64,000 bases of DNA from Iodobacter arcticus (lineage in GTDB: Bacteria > Pseudomonadota > Gammaproteobacteria > Burkholderiales > Chitinibacteraceae). This document shows, one piece after another, positions 42,609-50,321 of the stretch. Under the pieces are notes generated by a model, which ran no database searches, was not told the origin of the DNA, and worked only from the letters and a program-made list of their open reading frames with translations. How positions within the stretch are numbered: position 1 is the first letter of the stretch; the number at the start of each line of letters is the position of its first letter. A program made the position numbers and the translations under genes. Where the stretch lies: the NCBI RefSeq assembly GCF_042664895.1, contig NZ_JBHTBQ010000031.1:1-64000 (forward strand), in the 5' to 3' direction.

Positions 42609-43952
42609 TTACTTCACAACAATCTCGCCCTTCAGACTATGCGGAAAGGTTTCAGTAATCAGCACTTCTACAAACTGATTGATCAGGCGTGGATTGCCGG
42701 CGAAGTTGACGATGCGGTTGTTATCCGTGCGGCCTGCTAGCTCTTGCAGCTCAGGATTTTTACGCGCCATGCCTTCTACCAGCACGCGTTGTACGCTGCC
42801 GATCATGTTTTTGTTTACGTTTAGCGCCAGCTCGTCGATACGCGTTTGCAGGCGTCTGAGGCGAGTGAGTTTTAGCTCTTCAGGCACATCGTCCGGTAAA
42901 TCGGCAGCAGGCGTGCCGGGGCGACGGCTGTAAACAAAGCTGAACGAGGCATCAAAGCCCACATCGTTAATCAGCTTCATGGTGCGTTCAAAATCGTCTT
43001 CGGTTTCGCCAGGAAAACCCACAATAAAGTCAGAGCTAAGGCAAATATCGGGGCGGGCATCTTTAAGTTTGCGCACCAGCGATTTGAATTCCAGCGTGGT
43101 GTAACCGCGTTTCATATTCACCAGTACGCGGTCCGATCCAGCTTGCACCGGCAAATGTAGGTGTGAGACGAGTTTGGGCAGGGTGCGATAGCAATCCACA
43201 ATTCGCTGCGTCATTTCACGCGGATGGCTAGTGGTATAGCGCATGCGCTCGATGCCGGGAATCTCGTGCACGTATTCGAGTAAGGTAGCAAAGTCGGCAA
43301 TTTCGCCGTCTTCCCCTTCTTCAACAGCCCCGCGATAGGCGTTGACGTTTTGCCCCAGCAGGGTGATTTCTTTAACACCTTGCGCGGCAAGGCCAGCTAC
43401 TTCGGCCAGCACTTCTTCAAACGGGCGGCTAAATTCGGTGCCGCGTGTATAAGGCACCACGCAGAACGAGCAATACTTGCTGCAACCTTCCATGATCGAT
43501 ACAAAAGCCGTGGCACCTTCGACGCGCGCTGGGGGCATATTGTCGAATTTTTCGATCTCAGGGAAAGAAATATCCACCTGAGAAATACCGCTGCTGCGGC
43601 GCTGAGCGATTAGCTCAGGCAGGCGGTGCAGAGTTTGCGGGCCAAATACCATATCTACATAGGGCGCACGTTTTACAATGGCCGCGCCTTCTTGCGAGGC
43701 CACACAGCCACCTACACCAATCAATAGATTAGGATTTTTAAGCTTGAGCTCTCGCACACGGCCAAGATCTGAGAAGACTTTTTCCTGCGCTTTTTCGCGC
43801 ACGCTACAGGTGTTAAACAAAATCACATCGGCTTCTTCGACATTGTCGGTCTGAGTTAAGCCTTCGGATGCGTGCAGTACGTCAGCCATTTTGTCCGAAT
43901 CGTATTCGTTCATCTGGCAACCGAAGGTCTTAATAAATACTTTCTTACTCAT
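42609..43952 (-). CDS. miaB: tRNA-2-methylthio-N6-dimethylallyladenosine synthase
   Basis: Radical-SAM methylthiotransferase that modifies A37 of tRNAs reading UNN codons. The 447 residues have the N-terminal MTTase domain with three Cys (FGCQMNEYDSD, FNTCSVREKAQ, GVGGCVASQEG), the radical SAM triad CSKYCSFCVVPYTRG (about 157-171) and a C-terminal TRAM domain. Conserved upstream neighbour of phoH. Confidence 0.96.
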   Translation of the reverse strand: MSKKVFIKTFGCQMNEYDSDKMADVLHASEGLTQTDNVEEADVILFNTCSVREKAQEKVFSDLGRVRELKLKNPNLLIGVGGCVASQEGAAIVKRAPYVDMVFGPQTLHRLPELIAQRRSSGISQVDISFPEIEKFDNMPPARVEGATAFVSIMEGCSKYCSFCVVPYTRGTEFSRPFEEVLAEVAGLAAQGVKEITLLGQNVNAYRGAVEEGEDGEIADFATLLEYVHEIPGIERMRYTTSHPREMTQRIVDCYRTLPKLVSHLHLPVQAGSDRVLVNMKRGYTTLEFKSLVRKLKDARPDICLSSDFIVGFPGETEDDFERTMKLINDVGFDASFSFVYSRRPGTPAADLPDDVPEELKLTRLRRLQTRIDELALNVNKNMIGSVQRVLVEGMARKNPELQELAGRTDNNRIVNFAGNPRLINQFVEVLITETFPHSLKGEIVVK

Positions 43953-44260
43953 TATTGCGTGCTCTGCGTGTTAAGTTTTACATCAAGTTCACTGATACGA
44001 ATCGTATTCTTTAGTGCTTTTTTGATTTTGTAGGTTGGGTTAGCTGGTTTATCCGCCGATTAGGGGGGGTATATCGCGTAACCCAACATTTAGGAGCAAA
44101 AGAATGTTGGGTTACGCGATATATCGCTGAACGAGGTAAACCTCGCACGCAGACCGCTAACCCAACCTACAAATTCCCTGTAAATTGATAGAACTGGGGC
44201 GAAACCCATGCACTTCTCCGTATTGCTCGCGGGTTTCACCCGCCCTACGAGTCATGCCAG
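43953..44260. repeat. GTAGGTTGGG-type long palindromic element
   Basis: GTAGGTTGGGTTAGC (44030-44044) and GCTAACCCAACCTAC (44156-44170) are perfect 15-bp inverted ends. Inside, GTAACCCAACATT and AATGTTGGGTTAC form a second hairpin next to CGATATATCG. Nearly the same sequence is at 53686-53828. A TAAATTGATAGAACTGGGG remnant (about 44181) and a half GTAGGGC element (GCGGGTTTCACCCGCCCTAC, to 44249) follow. Confidence 0.7.
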
Positions 44261-44587
44261 TTATTCTGTAATGATCGCTTTCGGACGCGCTTTTAAAGTG
44301 GCTACTTCATCATTGCTTAGCAGCCAAATTCGCCAGATATTGCCGGAAGTGGCTTCGAACTGATACCAGATCGATGCTTTTTGTGGGGTTTGATTTTGCA
44401 TAATCAAGGCATTATTGATGCCGTAGATTCTAAGTCCCGGTGCGGTGCGGTAGAGCTTGCCATCAATTTTGACTTCAGGCAGTGCAGCGGCTTCTAGATC
44501 TCCCAACAGGCCTTGGTTGGGTAGGCTACGAGCGGCATAACTATGGCTGCTGATTGCAAGCGCTAGCCAAAACAAGAACTTAGGCAT
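44261..44587 (-). CDS. Small exported hypothetical protein
   Basis: About 108 residues. ATG 44587 starts a signal peptide (MPKFLFWLALAISSHSYA, cleavage before ARSLPNQ). The mature part holds LYRTAPGLRIYGINNALIMQ and IWYQFEATSGNIWRIWLLSN, which look like short beta strands. I recognise no family with certainty. Possibly periplasmic. The frame is open to 44623 but the inner ATG gives the cleaner signal. Confidence 0.6.
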   Translation of the reverse strand: MPKFLFWLALAISSHSYAARSLPNQGLLGDLEAAALPEVKIDGKLYRTAPGLRIYGINNALIMQNQTPQKASIWYQFEATSGNIWRIWLLSNDEVATLKARPKAIITE

Positions 44588-44782
44588 GGGGATTCTCGCC
44601 AGTAAAAGCTGCAATGCTAACAAGCTAGCGGGCGTATTGAAAGCGCAGACTGATTTACGTGGGTGTGAAAACTGGATTTTTGTGCTGATTAAGGGTTTTT
44701 TGATAGTAATGACAAGAGATGTTACGCGGCAAAACCCAAATCTTGAAATATCAAATTCATTAAAAACATGGTGTTTCTACTG

Positions 44783-44956
44783 TAATGCCGTTCACTTAAG
44801 GTATTGGTTTTGCTTCCCCCTTAGAAAAAGGGGGATTGAGGGGGATTTGCCTTGAGTTTTTTGCTTATTTTAAGCCCAACATCAACTGCAAATCCCCCCT
44901 AGCCCCCCTTTACAAAGGGGGGAACTCAAACAAAACCGCTTAAGTGAACGGCATTA
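44783..44956. mobile_element. 174-bp MITE with perfect 18-bp inverted ends and 12-bp direct flanks
   Basis: TAATGCCGTTCACTTAAG (44783-44800) and CTTAAGTGAACGGCATTA (44939-44956) are perfect inverted repeats. GTGTTTCTACTG directly precedes (44771-44782) and directly follows (44957-44968) the element, as a target-site duplication would. The interior is the CCCCCTTT/AAAGGGGG core also found at 37190-37308. It has no coding capacity. The remainder of the 395-base gap between the flanking genes shows no gene. Confidence 0.8.
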
Positions 44957-44982
44957 GTGTTTCTACTGGGTGTTGGTGGTGA

Positions 44983-46128
44983 TCACTTAGGTAAACTTTG
45001 CGCCAGCTTAATGATGGCTGCGATGTTTCTGGCACAGAGCCTTACATTTTCTGCGGCATCAGCCAGTGCTTCTTCAATCGATACTGCGCGGTTAAGCACG
45101 CTGAATACGGCCTCAATGCCCTGCTGATGCACCACGCCTACATCGGGGCTGAGGCAGCCTGCAATTCCGATAACGGGGATATTAAATACCTTGGCCATTT
45201 GTGCCACGCCCATCGGCGTTTTGCCGTGGATAGTTTGGCTATCCATGCGGCCCTCGCCAGTAATCACTAAATCGGCGCCTTGCAACAGAGCGGCAAATTG
45301 CACGGATTCCAGTACGATTTCTACGCCGGGGCGCAGGCTGGCATTTAAAAAAGCCAGAGCCGCCGCGCCCATTCCACCTGCCGCACCAGCGCCCTTGGCG
45401 TGTGCCACTTCAATGCCTAAGTCCTGATTGATTTGCTTGGCGTAATGGGCAAGACCAGCATCGAGCAGGGCGACCATTTCAGGCGTGGCGCCTTTTTGCG
45501 GGCCAAAGATGGCGGCTGCACCTTGCTCGCCAATGAGCGGGTTATCTACATCGCAAGCCACTTCAAATTTGCAATCCTCAATGCGTTTATCAATGGCGCT
45601 AAGGTCAATGTGTGCGAGTTGGGTCAGATCTGCGCCGCCAAAAGCCAGCGGTTTACCTGCCGTGTTTAAAAATCGCCCGCCTAAAGCCTGGATCATGCCC
45701 ACGCCGCCATCGACCGTCGCGCTGCCACCTATGCCCAGAATAATATGCCTTGCTCCATGGTCTAGCGCCGCCAGAATTAGTTCGCCGGTGCCGTAGCTGG
45801 TGGTGAGCAAGGGGTTGCGTAATGCGGGTGGCACGAGGCTTAAGCCGCTGGCCGCCGCCATTTCGATAATCGCCGTATGGCCGTCGCCAGATAGGCCAAA
45901 GAATGCCGGCACGCATTCACCCAGCGGGCCGGTGACGGTGTGCAGAATAATCCGCCCACCCGTGGCAGCGACCATCGCTTCCACCGTGCCTTCGCCGCCA
46001 TCAGCCACCGGCACTTTTATATATTGCGCATCGGGCAGTACTTCTTTGAAACCCGCTTCAATTTGCGTGGCTACTTCAAGCGCGGAGAGGCTTTCTTTGT
46101 AGGAGTCGGGGGCAATTACGATTTTCAT
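44983..46128 (-). CDS. glxK: Glycerate kinase
   Basis: Phosphorylates D-glycerate with ATP. The 381 residues match the GarK/GlxK (class II, 2-phosphoglycerate forming) family: MKIVIAPDSYKESLSALEVA, VPVADGGEGTVEAMVAATGG, LGIGGSATVDGGVGMIQALG, GAGAAGGMGAAAL, and DLVITGEGRMDSQTIHGKTP. It is 12 bases behind the GntP permease gene on the same strand. Choice between garK and glxK as symbol is arbitrary. Confidence 0.93.
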   Translation of the reverse strand: MKIVIAPDSYKESLSALEVATQIEAGFKEVLPDAQYIKVPVADGGEGTVEAMVAATGGRIILHTVTGPLGECVPAFFGLSGDGHTAIIEMAAASGLSLVPPALRNPLLTTSYGTGELILAALDHGARHIILGIGGSATVDGGVGMIQALGGRFLNTAGKPLAFGGADLTQLAHIDLSAIDKRIEDCKFEVACDVDNPLIGEQGAAAIFGPQKGATPEMVALLDAGLAHYAKQINQDLGIEVAHAKGAGAAGGMGAAALAFLNASLRPGVEIVLESVQFAALLQGADLVITGEGRMDSQTIHGKTPMGVAQMAKVFNIPVIGIAGCLSPDVGVVHQQGIEAVFSVLNRAVSIEEALADAAENVRLCARNIAAIIKLAQSLPK

Positions 46129-46140
46129 GATCAGTAAACC

Positions 46141-47397
46141 TTAAAATTTAAACACACCAAAAATCAGCGTAGAGACAATCGTAATCGACAAACCAACCGC
46201 TGTTTCGTAAGGAATGACTTTCAGCCGCTCGGTGATGCTCATATTGACCGCACCGCCCGTGGCGTGGAAGAAACTACCGTGTGGCATATGATCAAACACG
46301 GTAGAGCCTGCATGGATCATGGCGGCGCCGGCAAGGGCAGGTACGGCTAGCTCGAGCAGGGTGCTGTTGAATACTTGCGACGCAACCACAGTGCCTGCGG
46401 TGGTGGAGGCGGTGGCCAGCGACATCAGCGCACCAGATATCGGGGCCAGCATATAGGCAGGCAGGCCCGAGCTTTGCAGCGCCTCGATCAGCACCGTTTT
46501 AAGGCTGGACGCGCCGATAATCCCTGCCAAAGTACCGGTGCCCAGCAGCATAATCGCAACCGGAGCCATGCGGCCCAAGCCCGCTACGGCAAATTGATTG
46601 CTGTCTTTAAAGCGACCCATCGCCAGCGCACCGAGTAAGCCGCCGAGGGGTAGGGCGAGCAGAGGGTCGATCACTATGCCAAAGATAGGTCGAAGCGAGA
46701 GCAAAATAATCGCCACTAGTGGAGCAACAATGGCTGTGGCAAACGAAGGCAAGGTCTTGCGATCAAAAGCGACCACTTCGGCAGCCTCTACTTTGCTGCC
46801 TTTATTGACCAGCTTTTTAGCAATGAAATAGGCGACCACAAGGCCAACCAAGCCTGGCACTATCCCCGCTGCCATCACCGAGGTCAGCGGCACATGAAAA
46901 GCATCGGCCGCCGCAATCGCATTTGGGTTGGGCGACATCACATTGCCTGCTTTGCCGCCGCCTATCATCGCCAGTAAAATCGCCATTTTGGATAGATCGG
47001 CCTGCCGCGCAATCGCGAGGGCAATTGGGGCCACGGTAATCACCGCCACATCAATAAACACGCCAACGGCAGTTAAAATCATGGTGGCGATCGCTAAGGC
47101 CAAGAGCGCGCGGGTTTCGCCTACTTTTTTGACGATGGTATCGGCAATACTGGCCGCAGCGCCCGATTCGATCAGCACCCCCGCCAATACCCCTGCAGCC
47201 AGAATCCGCATGACGGCAGGGATAATTCCTTTTGCGCCGCCCATCATTAAATTGACGGTGCTGGATAAATCCACTCCCCCAACAATCCCGCCAACCAAAG
47301 CGCCGACAATCATGCCGTAGGCGGGGGGCACTTTTCGTAAAATCAGAAAAATGGCAACAACGAGCGCACTGAGCGCGCCTAAAGTGCTGACTTCCAT
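46141..47397 (-). CDS. GntP-family permease (likely glycerate/gluconate)
   Basis: The 418 residues form about 12 membrane helices of the GntP family, with VGALVGGIVGGVD, GGGKAGNVMSPNPNAIAAAD, and DHMPHGSFFHATGGAVNMSI near the end. Coupled to glycerate kinase and preceded by a CdaR-type regulator, so D-glycerate is the likely substrate by context. Gluconate cannot be excluded. Confidence 0.88.
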   Translation of the reverse strand: MEVSTLGALSALVVAIFLILRKVPPAYGMIVGALVGGIVGGVDLSSTVNLMMGGAKGIIPAVMRILAAGVLAGVLIESGAAASIADTIVKKVGETRALLALAIATMILTAVGVFIDVAVITVAPIALAIARQADLSKMAILLAMIGGGKAGNVMSPNPNAIAAADAFHVPLTSVMAAGIVPGLVGLVVAYFIAKKLVNKGSKVEAAEVVAFDRKTLPSFATAIVAPLVAIILLSLRPIFGIVIDPLLALPLGGLLGALAMGRFKDSNQFAVAGLGRMAPVAIMLLGTGTLAGIIGASSLKTVLIEALQSSGLPAYMLAPISGALMSLATASTTAGTVVASQVFNSTLLELAVPALAGAAMIHAGSTVFDHMPHGSFFHATGGAVNMSITERLKVIPYETAVGLSITIVSTLIFGVFKF

Positions 47398-47564
47398 CGC
47401 TTGAAACTCCTGTTCAGGCTGGGTATTGCGGATAGTGGATGTTGAACAGGATAAACGCTTGTCTATGTCATATCTTCGTGCGGATGCCTATAAATTAACG
47501 AGGTAATTGCGTTGTTTTAAGTGCTTTATCACAACGAATGGTTTTGTCCGAAATAACTTCCCTG

Positions 47565-47645
47565 TTTTCGTCATTCCCGCGAAGGCGGGAATCCAGTAGC
47601 ACTGGGCTGGATCCCCGATAAAATCACTCGGGGATGACGGCTTTC
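47565..47645. repeat. GTCATTCCCGCGAAGGCGGG-type dispersed repeat
   Basis: CGTCATTCCCGCGAAGGCGG with GAATCCAG following, then CTGGATCCCCGATAAAATCA and CTCGGGGATGACGG form an imperfect palindrome typical of a repeat widely found in proteobacterial genomes. A diverged piece in opposite orientation is near 59600-59650. It sits in the gap between the permease gene and the regulator gene. Confidence 0.65.
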
Positions 47646-47686
47646 AAACTCGGGAAGTCATTTCGAGCCGTAGTAAAATGCCGGCT

Positions 47687-48832
47687 TCAGCCTATTTGCA
47701 AAGCGGCATAGAGTAAAAATCGCTCGTCCGTTTTGTTGAGATTCAGGCCGGTAATGGCCTCAATCCGGCTTAGGCGGTAATCCAGCGTGTTGCGATGAAT
47801 ATGCAAAAACTGCGCTGTTTCTACGGGGCGGGTATCGCAGGCAAACCATGCCTGCAATGTTTTACGCAGCTGGCCATTGCTATCTTGGCGCTCAAGGTTT
47901 TTAAGCGGGATACGCAGCTGCGCGGCTTGCCAGCCTGAATTTAACCCGGCCAGCAGCACCGGTAAGCTTAAATCCTGATAAAAAAAGCAGGCCTGCTCCG
48001 GCTTGCGTGTTTTGCCTATTTGCAAAGTGGTGATCGCGCTTTGATAAGACAGGGCCACGGCATTGGCGGCGCTAAAATATTGCCCTAGCGCAATGCGTAC
48101 CCCTAGCCTACTTTTGCTGGCGACCCGTGTAAGTAAATCGTGTACGCGCAGCCGGTGCTCTTGCGGATTCCAGCGGCCTTGATGATCTAGCGCTGGTTTG
48201 AGCACTACTAATTCGGTTAAAGAAACGGTGGCAACCAAGTTATCGCGCTCTGGCGTGCTCAGCAGGGTTTGCAGCTCTTGTAACTCAGCCAATGCCGCAT
48301 CAATACCCAGCGTGCCGCTGTCTACTTCAATCACCGCCACCACGCGCGGGCGCTGGATATCTACGCCCAACTTCTGCGCCCAAGCTTCCAGGTCTGAATG
48401 CGGCGCGGCTTCGCCTTTGATTAGCTGCAAAACCAGCTCTTCGCGGTAGCGGGTGTCACGCCCTAGTGCCTGAATCAGCCTTGCTTGCTCTAAGCTCATT
48501 TCAGCCGTCATCCGCACCAGCTCGCCATAGTGGCGCACCGCATCGGGCTGGCCGGTGATACCGACCACGCCCACAATTTGCCCAGCAAGGCGCAAAGGTA
48601 AATTCACCCCGGGACGCACGCCATGCAACTGCTGCGCCATTGCATCGTCAATTTCTACCGTGCGCTGCTGAGATAACACCAGCAAAGCGCCTTCATGCTG
48701 CTCGCCCAGCCGCTCTGCATCGCCACTGCCAATCATCGTGCCCGAGGCATCGATTACATTTACGTTGCTACCGATAATCGCCATGGTGCGATTGACGATT
48801 TCTTGCGCAAGAGCGGCATTGAGTAGAGACAT
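47687..48832 (-). CDS. cdaR: CdaR-family sugar-diacid/glycerate regulator
   Basis: About 381 residues: an N-terminal sugar-diacid recognition domain (LLNAALAQEIVNRTMAIIGS and NVNVIDASGTMIGSGD), a middle GGDEF-like region, and a C-terminal PucR/CdaR HTH (TAQFLHIHRNTLDYRLSRIE). E. coli CdaR activates glycerate, galactarate and glucarate genes. Position directly ahead of the permease-kinase pair suggests it controls them. ATG 48832 gives the usual MSLLNAALAQ start. Confidence 0.88.
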   Translation of the reverse strand: MSLLNAALAQEIVNRTMAIIGSNVNVIDASGTMIGSGDAERLGEQHEGALLVLSQQRTVEIDDAMAQQLHGVRPGVNLPLRLAGQIVGVVGITGQPDAVRHYGELVRMTAEMSLEQARLIQALGRDTRYREELVLQLIKGEAAPHSDLEAWAQKLGVDIQRPRVVAVIEVDSGTLGIDAALAELQELQTLLSTPERDNLVATVSLTELVVLKPALDHQGRWNPQEHRLRVHDLLTRVASKSRLGVRIALGQYFSAANAVALSYQSAITTLQIGKTRKPEQACFFYQDLSLPVLLAGLNSGWQAAQLRIPLKNLERQDSNGQLRKTLQAWFACDTRPVETAQFLHIHRNTLDYRLSRIEAITGLNLNKTDERFLLYAALQIG

Positions 48833-48854
48833 AGAGGGCCTAGAGGTAAGGGGT

Positions 48855-48977
48855 TTACACGGTGATGCCAAATAAATCTTTCATGGCGCTTTGTCCTGCA
48901 CGGCTGATTTGCAGGCGGCGGCTATCTAAATCTTGTTCTACCCAGCCGCGTTTTTTTGCCAACTGCAGATTATCGCC
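48855..48977 (-). pseudogene. C-terminal remnant of an ArsR-like winged-helix regulator
   Basis: The minus-strand frame ending at TAA 48855-48857 encodes GDNLQLAKKRGWVEQDLDSR followed by RLQISRAGQSAMKDLFGITV. This resembles the C-terminus of larger ArsR-type regulators (GW(V/L)...SRAL.LT..G...L...FG). Upstream the frame gives no recognisable helix-turn-helix and no good start, so only a decayed tail seems left. It is directly upstream of cdaR. The rest of the 335-base gap carries the macA control region. Confidence 0.4.
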
Positions 48978-49061
48978 TGCGCGTGGCAGCGGTGACGCGG
49001 GATTATGGCTTGAGTGCGCGCGATCAGGCCAGCTTGATCTTGCACGGCTGAATGGAGGTGT

Positions 49062-49104
49062 TTTGTCGTGAAAGTATGTAGCCGTGCTACTTTTTTACGA
49101 CAAA
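49062..49104. promoter_or_regulatory. Long inverted repeat upstream of macA
   Basis: TTTGTCGT (49062-49069) and ACGACAAA (49097-49104) are perfect arms around a second perfect hairpin GTAGC-CGT-GCTAC (49078-49090). AAAGTA and TACTTT partly pair between them. The site ends 63 bases before the macA start. It could be an operator or an RNA hairpin. Confidence 0.5.
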
Positions 49105-49167
49105 GAATGATTGCATCGAATGTTATGCTTGCCGTCTTGTTTTATCTACTTGCTGGAAGAAAACGCG

Positions 49168-50319
49168 ATGGCTTGGAAGTTTAAACGTTGGTCTTGGTTG
49201 CGGATTGCAATGGTTTTGCTGCTGCTGGCTTTGCTGGGCTGGGGAGTAAAAGCGATTTTCTTTCCAAGTAAGGCCGCTCCTCAGTACACCACGGCGAAGG
49301 TTGCAAAAGCTGATTTAGAAAGCGCGGTGCTGGCGACGGGCACTTTGCAGGCTTTTCGTAAAGTGGACGTGGGTGCGCAGGTTTCCGGACAGTTGCAAAA
49401 GCTGGACGTTGAGCTGGGGGACAGGGTAAAGAAAGGTCAACTGCTGGCAACGATTGATCCAGAGCTGGCGCAAAACGAAGCGCTCAATGCAGAGGCTTCT
49501 TTGGAAGGATTGCTCGCGCAGAGGCAATCGACGCTGCTGCAATTAGAGCAGGCCAAAATAGATTTGGCCCGCCAGCACGCCATGCTGAGCCGAGAAGCCA
49601 CATCCAAGCAGGCGGTAGAAGATGCGAGCTTAAAGCAAAGAACGCTGCAATCAGATTTGGCACAGCGCGATGCCGATATCAAAAAAGCCAAGCTCACGCT
49701 TGATTCATTTAAAACCCGCCTTGGTTACACCCGTATTCTTGCTCCGATTGATGGCGAAGTAGCGGCGATTACTACGCTAGAGGGCCAGACCGTGATTGCG
49801 GCCCAGCAAGCGCCTAATCTTTTAACCTTGGCCGATTTAGACACCATTACCGTTAAAGCACAGATTTCTGAGGCGGATGTGATGAAAGTCCACGCCGGCC
49901 AAGCGGTGTATTTCACCACCTTGGGGCAGCCGGATAAGCGTTATTACGGAAAGCTGCGTGCGATTCAGCCAACCCCAGAGAAAGTAAATAATGCGATTTT
50001 TTATAATGCTCTGTTTGAAGTGCCCAATCCAACGCACGCGCTACGTCAGGATATGACGGCGCAGGTGGCGATTGTGCTGGAGCACGCAAAAAGTGTTTTA
50101 AGTATTCCCACCATTGCCTTAGGGGCCAAGGCTAAAGATGGCCGCTATACCGTGCGGGTGGTGGGTGTGGATGGCATTGCGGTCGATAGACAGGTCAAAA
50201 CTGGCCTAAACAATAATGTGCAGGTGCAAGTGCTCGATGGCTTAAAAGAAGGCGATCTGGTGGTTACAGGCGATGCGGCCTTGGGCAAATCAGAAGCGTC
50301 TGTAACAGTTGGAGGCTAG
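49168..50319 (+). CDS. macA: MacA-like periplasmic adaptor of tripartite efflux
   Basis: The 383 residues have an N-terminal membrane anchor (about 8-30), a barrel-sandwich/lipoyl domain (VDVGAQVSGQLQKLDVELGD, then RVKKGQLLATID), a coiled-coil hairpin (about 100-165), a beta-barrel and a membrane-proximal domain. It bridges MacB to the outer-membrane channel. ATG 49168 follows GGAAG; the frame is open to 49111. It lies 2 bases ahead of macB. Confidence 0.92.
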   Translation: MAWKFKRWSWLRIAMVLLLLALLGWGVKAIFFPSKAAPQYTTAKVAKADLESAVLATGTLQAFRKVDVGAQVSGQLQKLDVELGDRVKKGQLLATIDPELAQNEALNAEASLEGLLAQRQSTLLQLEQAKIDLARQHAMLSREATSKQAVEDASLKQRTLQSDLAQRDADIKKAKLTLDSFKTRLGYTRILAPIDGEVAAITTLEGQTVIAAQQAPNLLTLADLDTITVKAQISEADVMKVHAGQAVYFTTLGQPDKRYYGKLRAIQPTPEKVNNAIFYNALFEVPNPTHALRQDMTAQVAIVLEHAKSVLSIPTIALGAKAKDGRYTVRVVGVDGIAVDRQVKTGLNNNVQVQVLDGLKEGDLVVTGDAALGKSEASVTVGG

Positions 50320-50321
50320 CC

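Noticed and set aside
35480..44250. Regularly repeated palindromes considered as a CRISPR array
   Set aside because: Copies are kilobases apart, differ in length and lie in gaps between genes; there are no short regular spacers and no cas genes.
48862..49071. 69-codon plus-strand open frame behind cdaR
   Set aside because: It opposes the ArsR-like tail on the other strand, has no ribosome site, and its Cys/Arg-rich product looks like an antisense translation.
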